Shown here in pieces: positions 1-7,947 of a DNA stretch of 64,000 nucleotides; position 1 is the stretch's first letter; the number at the start of each line of letters is the position of its first letter. Source of the DNA: CAZECE01 sp964510525. GTDB lineage: Bacteria; Pseudomonadota; Gammaproteobacteria; Pseudomonadales; JANQJO01. The position numbers and the translations under genes are program-made. The notes beneath the pieces were generated by a model that was given only the letters and a program-made list of their open reading frames with translations, was not told the DNA's origin and searched no databases. The DNA is taken from positions 78,100 to 142,099 of the forward strand of contig CAZECE010000042.1 of NCBI GenBank assembly GCA_964510525.1, in the 5' to 3' direction.

Positions 1-573
1 GACCCAACACCCGTTTGGTCGATTTTAGAAACGCTGAAATCAGATTCGAGCGTTTATGTTCGAAAAAGTGTCGCCAATCACTTAAACGACATCAGCAAAG
101 ACCATCCAGATTTGGTGGTGGATCGTGCACGACAATGGTTGGGTCACAGTAAAGAAACCGATTGGATTGTCAAACATGGATGTCGGACGTTATTAAAAGC
201 GCGTCATCCTGAAGTGTTGCAACTATTTGGTGTGGCTGGTGCGGATCATATCTCGGTAACAGATGGTTGGGTTCAGGATGAAGTGGCGTTAGGGGCTGAG
301 TTGACATACGGTTTCACGCTTTGCTCAGAACTGGGTGAGCTAGGTAAGGTGCGCGTTGAGTTAGTGATGCACTTTTTGCGTGGTCGTGGTCAGTACGGTC
401 AGAAAGTCTTTAAAGTATTTGAGGGGCTTGTCAGCGATTCGAAGAAAAAAGTTGAACGCTCTTTTTCGTTTAAACCCCTAACGACGCGTCGGTATTATCC
501 GGGGATTCAAAAGTTAGAGATTGTGGTGAACGGAGCTTCTTTGATGGCAAAAGAATTTTTGTTGGTTGAGTGA
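1..573 (+). CDS. DNA alkylation repair protein (HEAT-repeat glycosylase-like), C-terminal part
   Basis: The reading frame is open from the first base of the window, so the start lies outside and only about 190 C-terminal residues are present. The stretch SVYVRKSVANHLNDISKDHP (about residues 18-37 of the visible part) followed by a Trp-Ile-Val-Lys-His-Gly motif is characteristic of the AlkC/AlkD-like DNA alkylation repair family (HEAT-like repeats that cradle alkylated DNA and excise 3-methyl or 7-methyl purines). The methionine at position 112 lies inside this conserved region and is not the true start. It converges on cmoM with only 12 bp between the stops. Whether it is AlkC-like or AlkD-like cannot be settled without the N-terminus. 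Confidence 0.82.
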   Translation, partial: DPTPVWSILETLKSDSSVYVRKSVANHLNDISKDHPDLVVDRARQWLGHSKETDWIVKHGCRTLLKARHPEVLQLFGVAGADHISVTDGWVQDEVALGAELTYGFTLCSELGELGKVRVELVMHFLRGRGQYGQKVFKVFEGLVSDSKKKVERSFSFKPLTTRRYYPGIQKLEIVVNGASLMAKEFLLVE

Positions 574-585
574 TGCCGAACAGTT

Positions 586-1359
586 TTATTGCGACTTATA
601 TTTTTTAACAACCATATGAAAATAACGCCCGGTGTATTTGTAAGGCTCTTTGTTGTTGTATCGATTTTCCAGCTTAATTAAGCCTTCAATATTTGATTTT
701 TCTAGCGTTTCTTTTGGTAGCCAATCGTAAATGACGCGAATGCCGTATTCCCCCAAAGTCTTGTAACCCAACTCTTGAAACCAGTTGGCTACGGTTTCAG
801 GGTATTGCGGGTTCATTGGCGTCAGGCCTTTGCGTTTGGCTTTTTTAACGGTTTTTTCAGTCAAAATATCGGTATTGCCTTTCAATGCATTTTTGTAGAC
901 CAGCGAGTGCCGGTTATAAAACGCGAGTGAGAGGTGCCCTCCAGGCTTTAGGTTGTTCAGAAGTTTAAATACAGTTTCTTTGGGCTCGGCTAACCATTCC
1001 AACAGGGCGTGGCACACAATAATATCGAATGTTTCTTCAAGCTCGTGAATGTGTTGAATCGGGCCATGGTGGAATTGAATGTTGCTGACACAACAAAGTC
1101 GTTGTTTGGCGCGATCCAACATGTTCTCAGACAGATCGTTTAAGACCACGTTGTGTTTCAGAGTCGCCAGCTGCTTGCTCATCTGCCCTAAACCGCCGGC
1201 GGCATCGAGTATGGTAAGAGGCGAATCTGTTTCTAAGTGGGGAATGTGCTGGCGCATTTGCTGCCACAACAATATTTCTCTTAGCTGGCCTTTTTTAGAA
1301 CCGTAAATACGCTGCTCGAACTTTTCAGCAAGTGGGTCGAAGTTTCGGTCTTGGAGCAT
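586..1359 (-). CDS. cmoM: tRNA 5-carboxymethoxyuridine methyltransferase CmoM
   Basis: A SAM-dependent class I methyltransferase of 257 residues, the usual length. The N-terminal signature QDRNFDPLAEKFEQRIYGS (residues 3-21) is the hallmark of CmoM (formerly SmtA), which methylates cmo5U at tRNA wobble position 34 to give mcmo5U. Motif I is seen as LDAAGGLGQ near residues 50-58, and the post-I acidic position as NDLSENM near 74-80. The C-terminal LENRYNNKEPYKYTGRYFHM segment also matches the family. The protein acts in the cytoplasm on tRNAs already modified by CmoA/CmoB, which are not in this window. It is transcribed away from the tRNA-Met gene immediately upstream. Assignment rests on recognised family signatures. 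Confidence 0.93.
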   Translation of the reverse strand: MLQDRNFDPLAEKFEQRIYGSKKGQLREILLWQQMRQHIPHLETDSPLTILDAAGGLGQMSKQLATLKHNVVLNDLSENMLDRAKQRLCCVSNIQFHHGPIQHIHELEETFDIIVCHALLEWLAEPKETVFKLLNNLKPGGHLSLAFYNRHSLVYKNALKGNTDILTEKTVKKAKRKGLTPMNPQYPETVANWFQELGYKTLGEYGIRVIYDWLPKETLEKSNIEGLIKLENRYNNKEPYKYTGRYFHMVVKKYKSQ

Positions 1360-1377
1360 GAGTTGAAGTGGGGATGA

Positions 1378-1454
1378 TGGTAGCTACGGGTGGACTTGAA
1401 CCACCGACCCCAGCATTATGAATGCTGTGCTCTAACCAGCTGAGCTACGTAGCC
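1378..1454 (-). tRNA. tRNA-Met (CAT), elongator type
   Basis: Read on the minus strand the 77-nt sequence folds as a full cloverleaf: acceptor GGCTACG with CGTAGCT, D-arm GCTC/GAGC, anticodon stem CAGCA/TGCTG around loop TTCATAA, T-arm GGTGG/CCACC and an encoded CCA. Anticodon CAT. The paired first base and strong similarity to E. coli elongator tRNA-Met argue against initiator tRNA; tRNA-Ile2 (lysidine-modified CAT) is less likely because of the acceptor sequence. Confidence 0.95.
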
Positions 1455-1660
1455 ATTTCGATCTGAGTTATCCGGTTGGTCGCATGCGATAACCGCATGG
1501 CATATAAACGCTGGACCTCAAAATGTAGGAGCGGAAATCGTACGGACTGATCGAGTTCTCGTCAAGCTGTATTTGCGTGAATCTGGGTGATTAAGGTTAA
1601 CAATTGGCTGTGTTGGTGGTTAAATTCATTTTTTTAAACGGATGTCGCAGGTTGAAAAGT

Positions 1661-2932
1661 ATGCAGTGGATGATGGGTAAAGTAGGGCAGCGGTTTTTGC
1701 GTCCTGCCGCAGTTGGGGCTGGATTGGGGGGTGTCTATGCGGCTTCTTCAGGTGATTCAAATGTCAGTGGTTCAAACAAGCGTTTGGAGGCGGCTTCTTT
1801 TCATCAGGTGCCTAAAGAGACGCTTAATTTGGATCGTCTAGGTGCGACTGGGGTAACACGGTCCCATTTAAAACAGGCAACGGTTTCTGAGCGATTACAT
1901 CAGGTGGAGATCGTTGTTTTTACGGGAGGAGGGGATAACCGGTTGGCACGAGGGTTCGTCAATGAGCTTAAAGCTATCATGCCGGGTGTCGAGATTCGTG
2001 AGGGGAGATGTACGGTTGGTAAATTCAGTGATGGTGAAACTCAAATCCATGTTCATGAAAGTTTGCGCAGCCCAGTGGTTGATCCTCATCAAAAAAAAAT
2101 TCCGTTTATCTTTCAAGAGCTGTCCCCGAACCCCAATGATCGATTGGCCGAATTAGAGCTTATGGCGGATGGTATTCGTCGCTCGGGTGGGGAAAATATA
2201 ACGGCGATTACCCCTTATTTTGCTTATGGGCGGGCAGATCGTCGTCCGGCTTCAGCCAAGGTGCCGATCAGCGCGCAAGTCATTGCCAATAGAATTTCCA
2301 ATGTTGGTATCAAGCATTTATACACCGTTGATGTGCATGCGCCTCAAATCGAAGGTTTTTTCCCAAAAGAAACTCGTTTTGAAGACCTTTATGCCAGTAA
2401 AGTGCTTTTTAGGCATCTTAAAAACAAGATGCTTGGCAAGCAATTATCGTTAGACTCTACCGTGATCGTTTCCCCTGATTTGGGCGGTGGGCAAAGGGCG
2501 CGTAAGGGGTACGCTGAGCCGTTGAATTTGGATTTGGTGCAACTTGAGAAAAGGCGTCCTGGCCCAAATGTGGCGGAAGTGTTGAATATTATCGGTGACC
2601 CTGACGAGAAAGATTGTGTGATTGTTGATGATTTATCGGATACATCGGGTACCTTGATAAAAGCGGCTGAGGCCTTAAAGGCAGCAGGGGCACGATCCGT
2701 TCATGTGCTTTTTACTCATCCTGTGTTGTCGGGTCCCGCCATTGAGCGTCTAGCGTCGGCACCTATTGAGACTCTCGTGTTTACGGACACCATCCCGTTG
2801 TCAGAAGCGGCTAAGTCAAACCAGCAATTTATGGATAAAGTGGAAGTGGTGAGTGTCGCTCCTTTAATTGCTGAGGCGGTCATGCGCTCGCTCACCGGGC
2901 GTTCAATCAGTGCGATGTATAAGCGCGATTGA
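1661..2932 (+). CDS. Second ribose-phosphate pyrophosphokinase-like protein with N-terminal extension
   Basis: A PRPP synthase paralogue: the canonical prs is elsewhere in this window (23316-24278). The core begins about 80 residues into the protein and keeps the ribose-5-phosphate and ATP elements: GKFSDGE, PYFAYGRADRR, the catalytic-His segment TVDVHAPQIEGFF, EKRRP, and the PRPP loop VIVDDLSDTSGTL. Differences from the housekeeping enzyme include Ala for the Gln of the RQDRR motif and a longer ELSPNPNDR loop. These suggest an active but specialised enzyme. The extension carries a small hydrophobic Gly/Ala-rich segment (FLRPAAVGAGLGGVYAASS) after basic residues, so a weak signal or membrane-proximal role is possible. 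The ATG at 1661 is chosen; an in-frame TTG at 1604 with a weak AAGG would add 19 residues. It is followed 57 bp later by a cysteine-hydrolase gene, probably co-transcribed. Confidence 0.8.
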   Translation: MQWMMGKVGQRFLRPAAVGAGLGGVYAASSGDSNVSGSNKRLEAASFHQVPKETLNLDRLGATGVTRSHLKQATVSERLHQVEIVVFTGGGDNRLARGFVNELKAIMPGVEIREGRCTVGKFSDGETQIHVHESLRSPVVDPHQKKIPFIFQELSPNPNDRLAELELMADGIRRSGGENITAITPYFAYGRADRRPASAKVPISAQVIANRISNVGIKHLYTVDVHAPQIEGFFPKETRFEDLYASKVLFRHLKNKMLGKQLSLDSTVIVSPDLGGGQRARKGYAEPLNLDLVQLEKRRPGPNVAEVLNIIGDPDEKDCVIVDDLSDTSGTLIKAAEALKAAGARSVHVLFTHPVLSGPAIERLASAPIETLVFTDTIPLSEAAKSNQQFMDKVEVVSVAPLIAEAVMRSLTGRSISAMYKRD

Positions 2933-2989
2933 TGGGGGCTGGTTTTGTTTCATTAATAAAGGCATAGCAATTTAGGTGTAATCAGTAAA

Positions 2990-4123
2990 GTGTTTAACAA
3001 TGTGTTTTCTTTAGGGCTGCGACAAGGGGTGAGGGCTGAAGTGTGTGCTGCGGCCTCAATAATTTTGTTTGATAGACGCGAGCCTGTTGTCAATGAACCT
3101 CTGTTATTGATAAAAAAAACGGCTTTATCACAGAAGAAAATCATTCACTTTTCCGACATGCGAAAAGGGGATCTTATTGTCAGGCAGGATAAAATTCTCT
3201 CGAATGCCAGCAGTGACCACTTAATGATTTTTGCCGGTGGTCAAAAGCCGATTATTCATGCCAAGGTCGATGGTCGGGTGCGCGGTGTGATTCGCCAATC
3301 GTGGAATACGATGGTGAAAGCTGAGAAGGAAGACCCTGTTAAGCACGTGGTTTATCGGATAACAGACAGCGTGTTGGCTAGGGAGATGCTTCGATTCGCT
3401 GTGGTGTTTTCCTTAGAAACGCATTCTGAACAGTTTAATCAATTAGTACGTTTCAGTAATCAACATGGCTTGAGGGTTGATGATCATAGTGTTGTTCTCC
3501 CGACGGCCTACTCGGTAAAGAAGTTGGCTATCGCGAGAAGATATACGGAGCAAACTGCGATTCCAGGGTTTCCTGAATCCAAAAAGGTTGGCGTGTTTAG
3601 AGCGTTAAAGTCGTTGGTAAGAGCGGAGGGGGATCATGCGAAACGTGTTTTTGGTACTAGAGTGTTGTCTTCGAAAGGTACCACCTGTTCTGAGTTTGTG
3701 TTGCTTTGTTTGCAAGGGGCTGTCTTGAAACGTTTTTTGCAACAACACGGTTGCAATGTTCCTGAATGTATTGAGTCTGCACTAGGTCATTCAGGTGTGT
3801 CTTCTAAGCGTCAGCCTAAAATAGTGTCGAAGGATTTGGTGGCTGCTGACACAGGCTTGGTGATCAATCCGCGACTTAATGTGCAGCTTAAAGAGCTGAT
3901 CGTGTTTTTGGAGCAGCTGATAAAATTAAAGGGGTTTGATGAAACATTTAATGGTTTGGATATGGATCCTAGAGAGGCGACGGTTCGATCTCTCATTCGC
4001 CTGATGTTGTTTCATCAACGGGTGTGTTATGTGGGGGAGTTGGAGGTTCACTCAGAGCCTGAGGATCGCGCCCCAAAATCGTCAGAAAGCCATCCTCATC
4101 CAAATACCCGATATCTTCCGTGA
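2990..4123 (+). CDS. Putative permuted NlpC/P60-type (YiiX-like) cysteine hydrolase
   Basis: 377 residues from a GTG start. I see the layout of circularly permuted papain-fold hydrolases: a GDLIV strand (60-64), a candidate catalytic His in SSDHLMIFAGG (H77), IIHA (88-91), and far downstream the nucleophile context TTCSEFVLL (C233). In that family the order is His first, Cys later, as here; known members hydrolyse peptide, amide or lipid ester bonds. The substrate cannot be inferred. No signal peptide is obvious. It probably shares a transcript with the PRPP synthase paralogue upstream. The last ~40 residues (from about 4000) overlap the antisense end of the aas-like gene and are Pro/Ser/His-rich, so the natural C-terminus may have been lost at a rearrangement junction. 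Function is inferred from motifs only. Confidence 0.6.
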   Translation: MFNNVFSLGLRQGVRAEVCAAASIILFDRREPVVNEPLLLIKKTALSQKKIIHFSDMRKGDLIVRQDKILSNASSDHLMIFAGGQKPIIHAKVDGRVRGVIRQSWNTMVKAEKEDPVKHVVYRITDSVLAREMLRFAVVFSLETHSEQFNQLVRFSNQHGLRVDDHSVVLPTAYSVKKLAIARRYTEQTAIPGFPESKKVGVFRALKSLVRAEGDHAKRVFGTRVLSSKGTTCSEFVLLCLQGAVLKRFLQQHGCNVPECIESALGHSGVSSKRQPKIVSKDLVAADTGLVINPRLNVQLKELIVFLEQLIKLKGFDETFNGLDMDPREATVRSLIRLMLFHQRVCYVGELEVHSEPEDRAPKSSESHPHPNTRYLP

Positions 4124-7100
4124 TAAACCATTGACGGCCATCCAGCATGACGGTTGGCTGGGTTTGAGTTGAATTCTGGGTTTGCGGTGGATTTACGTAC
4201 CCGAGCATAATTTGGGTCCCGCCTATTAAAATGACCCCGGCCTCACCGGTGTTTTTTTCGGCTTGAGTAATTGGATCGATGATCTTAAAGCTGGTGCCGG
4301 GTAGCGGCATGCCGACGGTGCCTTTTTTGCCGCCCAATTGCACCTTCCAGGTACGGGTATCCAGGGCATCTGGCAGATTGACGCTGGCGATCGGTGTGGT
4401 CTCTGTGGTGCCATAGCCTTCCATGATGGGTTTGTTAAATTTTTGCTCGAAGGCTTGGCGAGTATTGTCGGTGAGCTTGTGGCCGCCTGAAATCACCAGG
4501 CGTAACGGCTGCAGCATTAAGGGGTGAATGCGTTCTTCGCGTGCAAGTTTGTCCAGCATCGCGGGTGTGGAGCACAGCAGGGTCGTATTGTTTTGTGTGA
4601 CTCGTTTGGCTAAGCCTTCTCCATCCATGGGGTCGGGGTGGCAGACAATGGGTAGGCCGCAGAGCAGGGGCATGAATTGATTGACCGTCATTGCATAAGC
4701 ATGAAAACTGGGCAATGCCGCCATTGTGATGTCCTGTTCTTGCAGGTTCAATACATCGGAGGCTTGTTTGGCGTTGGCCATGATATTTCGGTGGCTTAAT
4801 CGAATGGCTTTGGGTAAATCGGTGGTGCCACTGGAAAATACCAGAGTAGCGCAGTCGTTGGCGTGTTTGGCGCGATTGAAGAGCACATTCAGAACCGCTG
4901 ACGGGGTGAGTGTGACGGCTATTTTCATCCACCGTTGTGTTTGTGGTGTGAACTTGGTTTGAAAGTGGTCCAGTATCACCCATTGCACATCCAGTTGATC
5001 GAGTGGATAGCCTTGTTCCAGTAGCGTGTTAAAAAAAGCTTGAGTGGTACAGAGGTTTTTGAGTTGGGTGCTTTGAATGGTGTGTTTGAAGGCTTTAAAG
5101 CCATAGGTGTAATTTAAGTTGGTGATGGTTTTGCCGGCAAATAAGGCGGCCATGTTGGCTGTCATCTGGGTTGAGCTGGTGGGTAATACGAAGCCCAGCA
5201 AAGAATCCTTGACGGTGCTCCTTATCTGTCGAGACAGCCATAAACTTTGCGCTAACATCGCGCGATTTGAAATTTTGGTCGTATGGTTGGTTTCTGAATG
5301 TGTGGCTTCCAAGGTTGCGGTTTTACTTAAAGCGCCTTTGGCTGTTTTGAGCCAGGCCGCGGGTAGAGTATCAAGAGAGTGGGCGTATTGCTCCCAAGCA
5401 TCGATTGAGAGATCAAACACTTGTTGTTTTAAGCGATCCGGTGGGGTGTCTTTGGGAACGGGCTGGCCGAAGGTAACCACCAAGTCGCGGGTAATCCCGG
5501 CTTGGTTTAACGATTGAGTGTGAGTCGAGGCTCTGGAAAATTGGCTGCCCCACAAGCCTCGAAGGTAAAAAGGCACAATTTGCACGGGGGCTGAAACCTT
5601 TTCAGTGGCTCTGAGGTAACCATGCCGAAATTCGGCTAAATGTCCGGTGCGGCTGATTTTTCCTTCGGGAAATAAACACACGGCTTCCCCGTTTTCCAGT
5701 AAGGCCGTGATGTCGTCAATCGCTTTTTGGCTGTTTGGGCCTTGCTCGATTGGAATACAACCCATCAGTCTCAGAAAACCGTTGAGATACCAGCGGTCGT
5801 AAATGGATTTAATCATCACAAAGCGAATGGGTCTGGGGCAGGCAATTTGCAAAATAGCCCAATCGATCCAGCTGATGTGGTTGCCAAGGAATAAAACCGG
5901 GCCTTTTTCTGGGATGTGCTCAACGCCTTGGGTATTGACTCTGTAATGCTGTGTGAGTAACGCGGTAAAGACAAAACGGATCAAGCTTTGAGGGATGCGA
6001 TACACGGTATACAAGCAACCAACGCAGGCGACAATGGCAATAAAGTACAGCAGCCATAACGTATTAATGTTAAGAAGAGCGAGTACTACTGTCAGTGTTA
6101 GAAAAGCCAGCATGGCTAACGTTTGTATCCAGTTGGTGAGTGCTATGATGCTGCCTCGCTCACTGTCGCTGGCGTTAAATTGAATCAGGGCATTCAGTGG
6201 TACGATAAATAGGCTGCCAGCCACGCCAATCAAAAAGAAGGTGAATGCTTGGGTGGCGGTATCAATAGCGTTGGGCAGCCAAAACAAACCTAATGTCACG
6301 CCAAGTGCGCCTAATGGAATCAGCCCGGTTTCGATGTGAGAGCGTGACCACCGACCGGCCAATACGGCGCCTATCGCAATGCCTATGCCGCTGGCAGCCA
6401 TGGCGCCTTGGATGGCCATTGTGTTGGTGATGCCAAATTGACTTTTGGCGTGCGCAGGGAAGGCGGCGAGCATGACTTGCCCAACCGACCAAAAAACAGA
6501 GAGTCCAATGATGGACAAACGAATGGTCTGGTGTTGGCTGAAAATGTGCAGTTTATCGCGCATCAATTGACCGCGTTTATAGGCTTTCCAATCGAACCTG
6601 GTTTTTTTAGGAGGGGACTCTAATGTGGGTAAACGATAAATCAGTGCCAGTTCAATCACACTGTTAAAGATCAAAAACCAACCGACTGGTGCGATCCCTC
6701 GAATAACATCGCTTTCTTGTGCCCAGTTGGCATCAAACCGGCTTTCAAAAAACCAGGAGAACAGCCCTGTTGCGGCGAGAATTGCGGTGATGCTTGCACT
6801 CTGCGCTAAGCCATTGGCTTGAGCTAGGTTGTCCTTGCCAAATAGGGGGGCTAAATAGCTCAGTTTGGCGGGGCCGTAAAAAGCCGATTGAATGGCAAGC
6901 ACTAACGTGAGTGAGAAGGCGGCCCAAAACCAGCCTTGGTAATAACAATAAGTAATGCACAAGGCGGTGCCAAAAGCGACCCAGCCGGTGAAACGCATGA
7001 CGTGGTTTTTGGGGGATTGGTCAGAGATAAAGCCTGCTGGGGACATTAAGAGGACAAAAGGCAGCAAGATAAGCGCGTTTACGATTGCGGTTAAGATGAC

Positions 7101-7232
7101 TTGTGTTTGATCATCGTAGATTTTAAAAATGGTGTTCTGGATGATGATCTTATGGCCAACGTCAATCAGAGCGTTTAAAAAGATCACGGTTAGAAAGGCG
7201 ATGGCGCCATGCGTTTTGAGTAGTTTATTCAT
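3993..7232 (-). CDS. aas: MFS transporter / acyltransferase / acyl-ligase fusion (LplT-Aas type), C-terminally truncated
   Basis: A 1079-residue three-part membrane protein. Residues ~10-420 form a 12-helix major facilitator domain (LplT-like lysophospholipid flippase). Residues ~430-620 form a PlsC acyltransferase with NHISWID (H452, D457) and FPEG (521-524). Residues ~655-1056 form an AMP-binding ligase with P-loop FSSGTTDLPK (799-808) and EGYGTTETTP (938-947). Such fusions re-acylate lysophosphatidylethanolamine in the inner membrane using acyl-ACP. Family members continue ~100 residues past the GR hinge into a small mobile domain with a catalytic Lys. Here homology stops at ILGRD (1052-1056, near base 4065) and a Pro/Thr-rich tail follows, so the ligase half is probably impaired. 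The gene overlaps the convergent hydrolase gene by 131 bp. It is divergent from the acyltransferase gene at 7326. Confidence 0.88.
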   Translation of the reverse strand: MNKLLKTHGAIAFLTVIFLNALIDVGHKIIIQNTIFKIYDDQTQVILTAIVNALILLPFVLLMSPAGFISDQSPKNHVMRFTGWVAFGTALCITYCYYQGWFWAAFSLTLVLAIQSAFYGPAKLSYLAPLFGKDNLAQANGLAQSASITAILAATGLFSWFFESRFDANWAQESDVIRGIAPVGWFLIFNSVIELALIYRLPTLESPPKKTRFDWKAYKRGQLMRDKLHIFSQHQTIRLSIIGLSVFWSVGQVMLAAFPAHAKSQFGITNTMAIQGAMAASGIGIAIGAVLAGRWSRSHIETGLIPLGALGVTLGLFWLPNAIDTATQAFTFFLIGVAGSLFIVPLNALIQFNASDSERGSIIALTNWIQTLAMLAFLTLTVVLALLNINTLWLLYFIAIVACVGCLYTVYRIPQSLIRFVFTALLTQHYRVNTQGVEHIPEKGPVLFLGNHISWIDWAILQIACPRPIRFVMIKSIYDRWYLNGFLRLMGCIPIEQGPNSQKAIDDITALLENGEAVCLFPEGKISRTGHLAEFRHGYLRATEKVSAPVQIVPFYLRGLWGSQFSRASTHTQSLNQAGITRDLVVTFGQPVPKDTPPDRLKQQVFDLSIDAWEQYAHSLDTLPAAWLKTAKGALSKTATLEATHSETNHTTKISNRAMLAQSLWLSRQIRSTVKDSLLGFVLPTSSTQMTANMAALFAGKTITNLNYTYGFKAFKHTIQSTQLKNLCTTQAFFNTLLEQGYPLDQLDVQWVILDHFQTKFTPQTQRWMKIAVTLTPSAVLNVLFNRAKHANDCATLVFSSGTTDLPKAIRLSHRNIMANAKQASDVLNLQEQDITMAALPSFHAYAMTVNQFMPLLCGLPIVCHPDPMDGEGLAKRVTQNNTTLLCSTPAMLDKLAREERIHPLMLQPLRLVISGGHKLTDNTRQAFEQKFNKPIMEGYGTTETTPIASVNLPDALDTRTWKVQLGGKKGTVGMPLPGTSFKIIDPITQAEKNTGEAGVILIGGTQIMLGYVNPPQTQNSTQTQPTVMLDGRQWFITEDIGYLDEDGFLTILGRDPQALSEPPTPPHNTPVDETTSGE

Positions 7233-7325
7233 AGCTGTCTCGTAATCATCGACAATATGTCATAAGGCTGTGTTAAAATCCGCGACGTTTTATACATTAT
7301 AGATTGATAGAGCAGGGAGATTCTG

Positions 7326-7895
7326 TTGCAAAGGACCATTTATTCGACGCCGATTGTAAAACACTTTTTTTACTTTGTGTCTTTGATTAGCTTAAAGCTC
7401 GCTGGTTGGAAAGTGGAAGGGCGTCCCCCTGAGGAAAAAAAATACGTGCTGATTGCGGTGCCCCATACCACGAATTGGGATTTCCCGATCACCTTGGCCT
7501 TGGCGTTTTTGTTTAATATGAAAATCTACTGGCTGGGTAAGGCTTCACTGTTTAAGTGGGGGCTGGGCCCGATTATGCGTTGGTTGGGGGGCATTCCTGT
7601 TGAGCGTTCTTCTTCGAATAATCTCGTTCAAAAAATGATTGATGCTTACAATGCAGCTGAAGAAATGGTTGTGACAGTATCAGCGGAAGGTACGCGAGCT
7701 AAGGTGAATCGTTGGAAAACCGGGTTTTATTATATTGCTCAAGGAGCAAAAGTGCCGATTGCTCGAGGGTTCTTGGATTACAAACGTAAAATCGGTGGCT
7801 TTGGGCCGACGTTTTATCCAACCGGTGATTTCCAATTGGATATGGCGAACATCAAGGAATTTTACATCAAAAAATTTGGCCCCAGTGTGGCTTAA
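7326..7895 (+). CDS. Small 1-acylglycerol-3-phosphate acyltransferase-like protein
   Basis: A 189-residue PlsC-superfamily acyltransferase: HTTNWD (H47, D52) is the HX4D catalytic motif, GGIPVER (88-94) the second block, and SAEGTRAK (119-126) the phosphate-binding block. It belongs to the short, soluble-looking relatives that often sit beside lipid genes; the acyl acceptor is not predictable. The start is TTG at 7326, supported by GGGAGA about 9 nt upstream. The short divergent region (7233-7325) separates it from the aas-type gene. Having two acyltransferases back to back suggests a phospholipid remodelling locus. recQ follows 52 bp downstream. Confidence 0.85.
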   Translation: MQRTIYSTPIVKHFFYFVSLISLKLAGWKVEGRPPEEKKYVLIAVPHTTNWDFPITLALAFLFNMKIYWLGKASLFKWGLGPIMRWLGGIPVERSSSNNLVQKMIDAYNAAEEMVVTVSAEGTRAKVNRWKTGFYYIAQGAKVPIARGFLDYKRKIGGFGPTFYPTGDFQLDMANIKEFYIKKFGPSVA

Positions 7896-7947
7896 TGCCG
7901 CGTGGTGCGATTTGGTGTCGTCATTTTTGTTCAAGGATTGAAAATTT

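Noticed and set aside
4435..5517. Long open frames of 130-180 residues inside the aas-type gene on both strands
   Set aside because: They are shadows of the ligase coding sequence; their translations are low-complexity and carry no family signal.
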